Assembly (NCBI RefSeq): GCF_048771995.1
Contig: NC_133024.1
Location: 24,630,001 to 24,694,000, forward strand
Direction of reading: 5' to 3'
Length of the DNA: 64,000 nucleotides
Origin: Taeniopygia guttata
Lineage: Eukaryota; Chordata; Aves; Passeriformes; Estrildidae
This document shows positions 59,901-64,000 of this stretch, one piece after another. The position numbers and the translations under genes are program-made. The notes beneath the pieces were generated by a model. It ran no database searches. It was given only the letters and a program-made list of their open reading frames with translations, and had not been told where the DNA came from. How positions within the stretch are numbered: the first letter of the stretch is position 1; every line of letters begins with the position of its first letter.

Positions 59901-60805
59901 AGCTGCAGAGGTGTCATCTGGCTTTAAGCAATGATGAAAACAGTCAATACTGGCCTTCAGTATGACCTTGCCTTGGCTGTCACTGGTTTCAGCCTGAGGG
60001 GTCTCTACCGCTGGGCAGCCAGCTGCACACTCATTCCTCAGCCACACCCATCTTGTGTGCCCGAGGAAGGAGAGACTGAGCACACAGAACTTGTGAGCAA
60101 GGCCTGGAAGACTGAAAGAACAACTAGGCACTTCCTGTCCAGCTGCTTTCATTCCAGCCCTTGCACAGGCTGGAAAGAGCAAGTCTCTGATGCAAGGAGA
60201 GAGCTGGAGGCAGCGTCCTCACCTTAGATGTTTATCACTGGAACATCCCGGGGTGCCTCACACCCTGTGTGATTTGCTCATGACAGCTTCACCTTCCTCT
60301 TTAGCTATGCCCAGCCTCCTGAACTGTTTATTTACACTGTGTAAATCAGGAAGTCTTCATTGATGTCTGGGAAACAATGGTAGGAGTTCCCAAACATCTG
60401 GACTTTCCTCCTCAGCACATGTTGTGCCCCTGCACCCTGAGCTGCAATGTTTTGTAACAAGGTTTCCTCTCAGTCCTATTTTCTAATTATTCAAAGATTT
60501 ACCTTTCCTTTTTTCCATAGGGAGGATGAGACTTTCACAGGGCTTGTTAGAGAACAGGTGTGAGAAATGCAAGTTCCCTGGGGCTGGTTTACCATAAAAA
60601 AAAACAGACAGTGAGGGACTAGGTAGGAGCAACAAGGGGAATGAAAAGCAAGACAAAGATACCATAGCAAAAGCTTTGTAGGAAACCATAAAGGATTCAG
60701 GTCCATCTTGCACAGAATACTTTTAACAACAGCAAAATGGCAACAGAGTTGGTCTTGGCTATTCCCCTTCCAACCATCACAGAAAATGAATAGGAGGCGC
60801 AGCTG
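56987..60805 (-). other. ARHGAP31: Probable ARHGAP31 3' UTR and flank
   Basis: This stretch is downstream of the ARHGAP31 stop codon on the minus strand and contains no other gene I can recognise. TTTATT on the plus strand (a minus-strand AATAAA) occurs near 60328 and near 57003, giving short or long (about 3.8 kb) 3' UTR options. An AAAC-rich simple repeat spans about 57481-57546. Confidence 0.35.
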
Positions 60806-63262
60806 CTACTCAATCTGCCTCCCACTTCGTCCATCCAGAATCACAGAGCGCCTCTGGGGCTGGTAGAAGCAGCTGGTGGAGGTCTCCAGTCTCTGGCCGT
60901 TCTTGGGGATGGTCATTTTGTTCCGCAGCGTCACCCCCTCGGGCGTCGTCCGCGCGGGGTCGGACAGATCGCCACAAATGGGGCTCAGAGAGGTGGTCTG
61001 GGTGGGGCTCCTGATGGGTGACAACAATACCCTGGAGTCTGCTGAGGACGTGGGGTGGTCCATGATGGGGAAAGGGGGACTGAAGAGAATCAGACTCTGA
61101 GGCCTCCCAGGCCTAGATCTGTAGGAGGGTTTGGAGAACCCTGATGGCCTCTCTATCTTTGAAGACTGTGGGTTATCTCCAGCTGTCTCCCCACCAGATG
61201 TGCGCTTTCGGCGCAGAACAGGGGCATCCAGAGCAGGGTGATGACTGGACTGAGACGGCTCCAGTGGAGAGCCCAGGCTGCCATGCCAAGGACACGCTGA
61301 GTCCTTTTGAGCAGGGTCACTGTTTTCTTTCTCTGCTTTGGCTTTCTTTTCTGTCAGCGGGCTCTTGGGGGCCTCCAGGTGGCTCCATGCCACCCGTGGA
61401 GCTTGCCTGATGGCCTGCTTGGCTTCTGCTTCCTTCTTCTCAGTGGCTGGAGCAGCGTTCTGAGCCTGCAGGGGCTGGGGGATCTGGGTGTACTGAATCT
61501 TGGGTGGTATCACGGGCACCGCTCTAGCCTGGCACATCTTAATCATGAAGGAGGTCCTGACAGCTGATACGCTGACGGGGGCAGAGTTACGACGGCCAGT
61601 GGTGGCATGGGCCACTGCCAGGTAATCCAAGTCTAGATCCACGGGGGCATTGAAATGAGACCCCCAGGGAACACCCCTACTGGCAGCAGGGCAGTGTGTT
61701 GGCAGGGATGGGACAGAATCACTGCTTTTTACTTCCTTCTGCCCATATAGGAGGTTCCCAGGGGCAGATGGCATGGACAGGCTCTCAAATGTGAAGAAAT
61801 CTGGGGCTGGGAGGAGTGAATCCAAGTTGAGGGATGAAGGCCTGGTTTTTACTTTGCGAGGTGTTTCTTCACCTTTATTACTCAGCTGTGACTCAGTGGC
61901 AGAAGACACTTTTGTGACAGTCTCTCCTCCCAGGGCAGTGTCCTGAGAGATGGATAACTCCTCCTTTGTGTTCTTAGTCTGTGAAGAACTGCCTGGATTA
62001 TTTTGGTATGACAAAGACAACTCAAGCTTTGGGCTCCAAGGGTTTTCTTTGCTCACATGCACTTTTCTTCCCTCTGTCTCCAAAAGAGGGACTCTGGAGG
62101 GTCCTGCTTTCTCACCTGGTGCTTTCTCCCTGATAAGGGGGTACTCAAGTTTTGAAGGTTCTTCTGGAGGACTTGGGCCATTCTCATCTTGCATCGCTTT
62201 GCCCAAAGCAGAGGGGGACATGGGTTGTGTTTTGGCCAGCTCACAAGTCGCTGAATGCAGAATGTCACCACATGGCTGCTGCTGGTCAGTGGCATCTATG
62301 AAAGAGAACGGGGTAGTCCAGAGACTCAGCACAGTGTCTTTACTGTCCAGGGAGAGGCTGCGACTGAACCGCGGCCTAAGAGAAACACCCGTCTCTGCTC
62401 TCTGGCCCTGTGGGTGAAACTCCTGGGTCATCTTCTCCAGAATGTCCTTAAAGGTGGGGGAATGGAGAGGGCTTGTAACCCACTGGTGATCCTCCCAAGG
62501 CTCCACAAGTTCTAAGCTCTGCACATTATCTGTCCAGGCATCCTCATCATCCTGGTCAGCGGCATCCTGGGTTCTGCTAACAGCATTGCCTTCCTTCACC
62601 TCCTGGATTCCAGCTCCACTCAGTGCCTTGGAGGAGAATGTGTCCCTTTCATCAGTAGTCATTATCTCATGCTTCTCCATCTGAGTCTGGACTCTGATAA
62701 GACCATCCTTTTCCCTCTGGAGCTGGTAAGTGCCATCTTTTTCTTTCCCTGATTCTGGACATGCTCCTTTGGAACAAGATAATCCATCACTATTGGCAAT
62801 CTCACTAAATTCTGATTGACCATGAAGCTTCCAGTCCGGGGTAGGAGCGAGACATTCACTCCTGGTCTCCACCATTGACTGGTGGTTCTTTGGAGTGGCG
62901 CAGCCCATTGGAAGAGTGCCCAGTTTGGGTAGGGCTGAAGCACCACTCTGCTGTGCAATTGCATCAGACTGGCAGCTGGGGAGGCTGTCTTGTTGCTCCA
63001 TGCCACTGGCACCAAATAAAGGCGCCTGAGTTATCTGTGATGCTCTGCTCTCAGATTTCTGCTCACCGAGTGTTGGACTCTGCCCCGGGCCACAGCAAAG
63101 ACTATCTGTTTGTAGTGAAGAGGAGGATTCAGAAACTGGGCTTGTCTTGGGAACAGCTGCTGGCAAGAGCAAGAGCTCCTCTTCAGGTTCTATAATTTTC
63201 AGTTCCTGCTGTATCTCTGGCCACAGCGGTTCTAGAAGGGCATTTGCCGGGTCCTCCTCAGT
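60806..63262 (-). CDS. ARHGAP31: ARHGAP31 (CdGAP), large terminal exon, C-terminal 818 residues
   Basis: ARHGAP31 is a Rho GTPase-activating protein for Cdc42 and Rac1 that acts at focal adhesions and lamellipodia. This exon holds only the long disordered tail; the RhoGAP domain is encoded beyond the right edge. The exon begins after a strong acceptor (CCTCTGTTTTTTCAG on the minus strand) at 63262, phase 0, reading TEEDPANALLEPLWPEI, and ends with TAG at 60806-60808. About residues 555-595 of this piece form a conserved block (RRNSAPVSVSAVRT then MIKMCQARAVPVIPPKIQYT), and the end is SCFYQPQRRSVILDGRSGRQ plus IE. These blocks are shared with the paralogue ARHGAP30; linkage to UPK1B and TEX55 points to ARHGAP31. 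The upstream ATG at 63334 lies in intron and is not the true start. Ser/Pro-rich phosphorylation-type motifs such as RSLSLDS are present. Confidence 0.92.
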   Translation of the reverse strand, partial: TEEDPANALLEPLWPEIQQELKIIEPEEELLLLPAAVPKTSPVSESSSSLQTDSLCCGPGQSPTLGEQKSESRASQITQAPLFGASGMEQQDSLPSCQSDAIAQQSGASALPKLGTLPMGCATPKNHQSMVETRSECLAPTPDWKLHGQSEFSEIANSDGLSCSKGACPESGKEKDGTYQLQREKDGLIRVQTQMEKHEIMTTDERDTFSSKALSGAGIQEVKEGNAVSRTQDAADQDDEDAWTDNVQSLELVEPWEDHQWVTSPLHSPTFKDILEKMTQEFHPQGQRAETGVSLRPRFSRSLSLDSKDTVLSLWTTPFSFIDATDQQQPCGDILHSATCELAKTQPMSPSALGKAMQDENGPSPPEEPSKLEYPLIREKAPGEKAGPSRVPLLETEGRKVHVSKENPWSPKLELSLSYQNNPGSSSQTKNTKEELSISQDTALGGETVTKVSSATESQLSNKGEETPRKVKTRPSSLNLDSLLPAPDFFTFESLSMPSAPGNLLYGQKEVKSSDSVPSLPTHCPAASRGVPWGSHFNAPVDLDLDYLAVAHATTGRRNSAPVSVSAVRTSFMIKMCQARAVPVIPPKIQYTQIPQPLQAQNAAPATEKKEAEAKQAIRQAPRVAWSHLEAPKSPLTEKKAKAEKENSDPAQKDSACPWHGSLGSPLEPSQSSHHPALDAPVLRRKRTSGGETAGDNPQSSKIERPSGFSKPSYRSRPGRPQSLILFSPPFPIMDHPTSSADSRVLLSPIRSPTQTTSLSPICGDLSDPARTTPEGVTLRNKMTIPKNGQRLETSTSCFYQPQRRSVILDGRSGRQIE

Positions 63263-64000
63263 CTGAAAAACAGAGGAAACGCCGTCACCTGGGAGCTCAC
63301 AACTTACCAGTAAATACCCGTCCATTTTGCCCAAACAGCCCTCCTAGAATAGCCAGGCTCCTGGGTGAGCACATTCATGGGTACAGAAACACAGACACAC
63401 AACTGCTACCAGTTCAAGGAAGAAAATACATCTATAAACAAGTGGGTTTATGGAGGAGAAGGTCTGAGGTGCAGCCAAAAGGAGGCCTGGACAGACATAC
63501 TGAAATAGCGAGCTGAATGAGCAGCTGGAATGTTCCAGCCCATTTCTCAGCAATTCCCATTCAGGCTCACTTGGCCTTGCCAGAGAATATGCATTCCCAA
63601 ACTGCACACAAAATAGAATGAATAATCTATTCAAGGAGATATGCCAACAGATCTTTAAATAGCTGTCCAGAGATGAGTATCACTGTAAGAAACTTAGTGA
63701 AAAGGCTTTGCTAGAGATACAGAGGAGGAAAAAAATAGTAAGAATTAAAAAAATAAAATTGTGTGTAGAGAATGGGAGTAAAAGGGACTGTTCAGGCTGG
63801 CCAGGACAAATGGGACAGCAAAAATAGAAAGGGAATTCAGAGACCACGGGTCAAAATGTTCAGACATCCGGACAGTCTCACATCTGGAAAGTCTCAGAGC
63901 AGACAGATGGTACAGACTGAAATTGTACAGTTACAGGAAGAGATGACCAAAAGGGCACAGTAGGTAGTTATGTAAAGGTAAATCACCACATGGTGATTTC
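63263..64000 (-). other. ARHGAP31: ARHGAP31 intron upstream of terminal exon
   Basis: From the acceptor at 63263 to the window edge no further exon is visible, so the preceding exon lies outside. Nothing else is recognised. Confidence 0.6.

Noticed and set aside
51010-60320. Search for B4GALT4 exons
   Set aside because: No frame shows the galactosyltransferase motifs (FNRA, WGWGGEDDD) on either strand.
63263-63334. Upstream ATG as the start of the ARHGAP31 frame
   Set aside because: A strong splice acceptor lies between this ATG and the conserved sequence, and the extra residues are intronic. The true start is far upstream, outside the window.
1-64000. CRISPR arrays, operons, tRNA or rRNA genes, DNA-transposon ends
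   Set aside because: The window is vertebrate, and no repeat-spacer arrays, tRNA cloverleafs, rRNA sequence or recognisable DNA-transposon termini were seen.

Overview
The window looks like bird genomic DNA, possibly from a passerine. Three observations support this. The interspersed repeats are CR1 LINE 3' ends, one of them closing with the characteristic ATGATTCTGTGAT-type tail. There is a solo endogenous-retrovirus LTR of a style I associate with passerines. No mammalian SINEs are visible. Genes are sparse and split by short introns, with long stretches of moderately AT-rich DNA between them. Most open frames in those stretches are chance.

Three genes can be named. (1) 23.6-26.0 kb, plus strand: TEX55 (C3orf30/TSCPA), a testis gene. 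Its C-terminal exons encode a recognisable RII-type dimerisation/docking segment. It starts in a CpG island that carries a perfect RFX X-box (23490-23503). A four- or five-exon model with all junctions in phase 0 can be drawn, but an in-frame TAG at 24703-24705 must either be removed by a very small intron or represent real damage. (2) 43.6-48.8 kb, plus strand: UPK1B, uroplakin-1B, a tetraspanin of the urothelial plaque. Seven coding exons give a complete 255-residue protein with all four membrane segments and six large-loop cysteines, followed by two polyadenylation signals. (3) 60.8-63.3 kb, minus strand: the large terminal exon of ARHGAP31 (CdGAP), 818 codons, with its highly conserved C-terminus. 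Its other exons lie beyond the right edge.

Layout: 1-22.8 kb holds no gene I can name. From human synteny it should be IGSF11 flank or first intron. It contains a CpG island at about 20 kb. A truncated CR1 (22.8-23.39 kb) abuts the TEX55 promoter. From 26.8 to 43.5 kb is intergenic, with a second CR1 at 33 kb, an isolated CpG cluster at 32.05 kb and some GC-rich blocks. A 468-bp solo LTR sits at 50537-51004, downstream of UPK1B. From 51 to 60.8 kb is the interval between two convergent genes, part of it probably the ARHGAP31 3' UTR.

The order TEX55-UPK1B-ARHGAP31 matches human 3q13.3, but ARHGAP31 is inverted relative to human and B4GALT4, which lies between UPK1B and ARHGAP31 in human, is not seen here. 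This suggests a local inversion. The three genes do not form a pathway; they are neighbours by conserved synteny. The most interesting spot is the TEX55 5' end, where a CR1, an E-box, an X-box, a TATA-like site and a 70-bp tandem duplication that creates both start codon and splice-donor variants are packed into about 500 bp.
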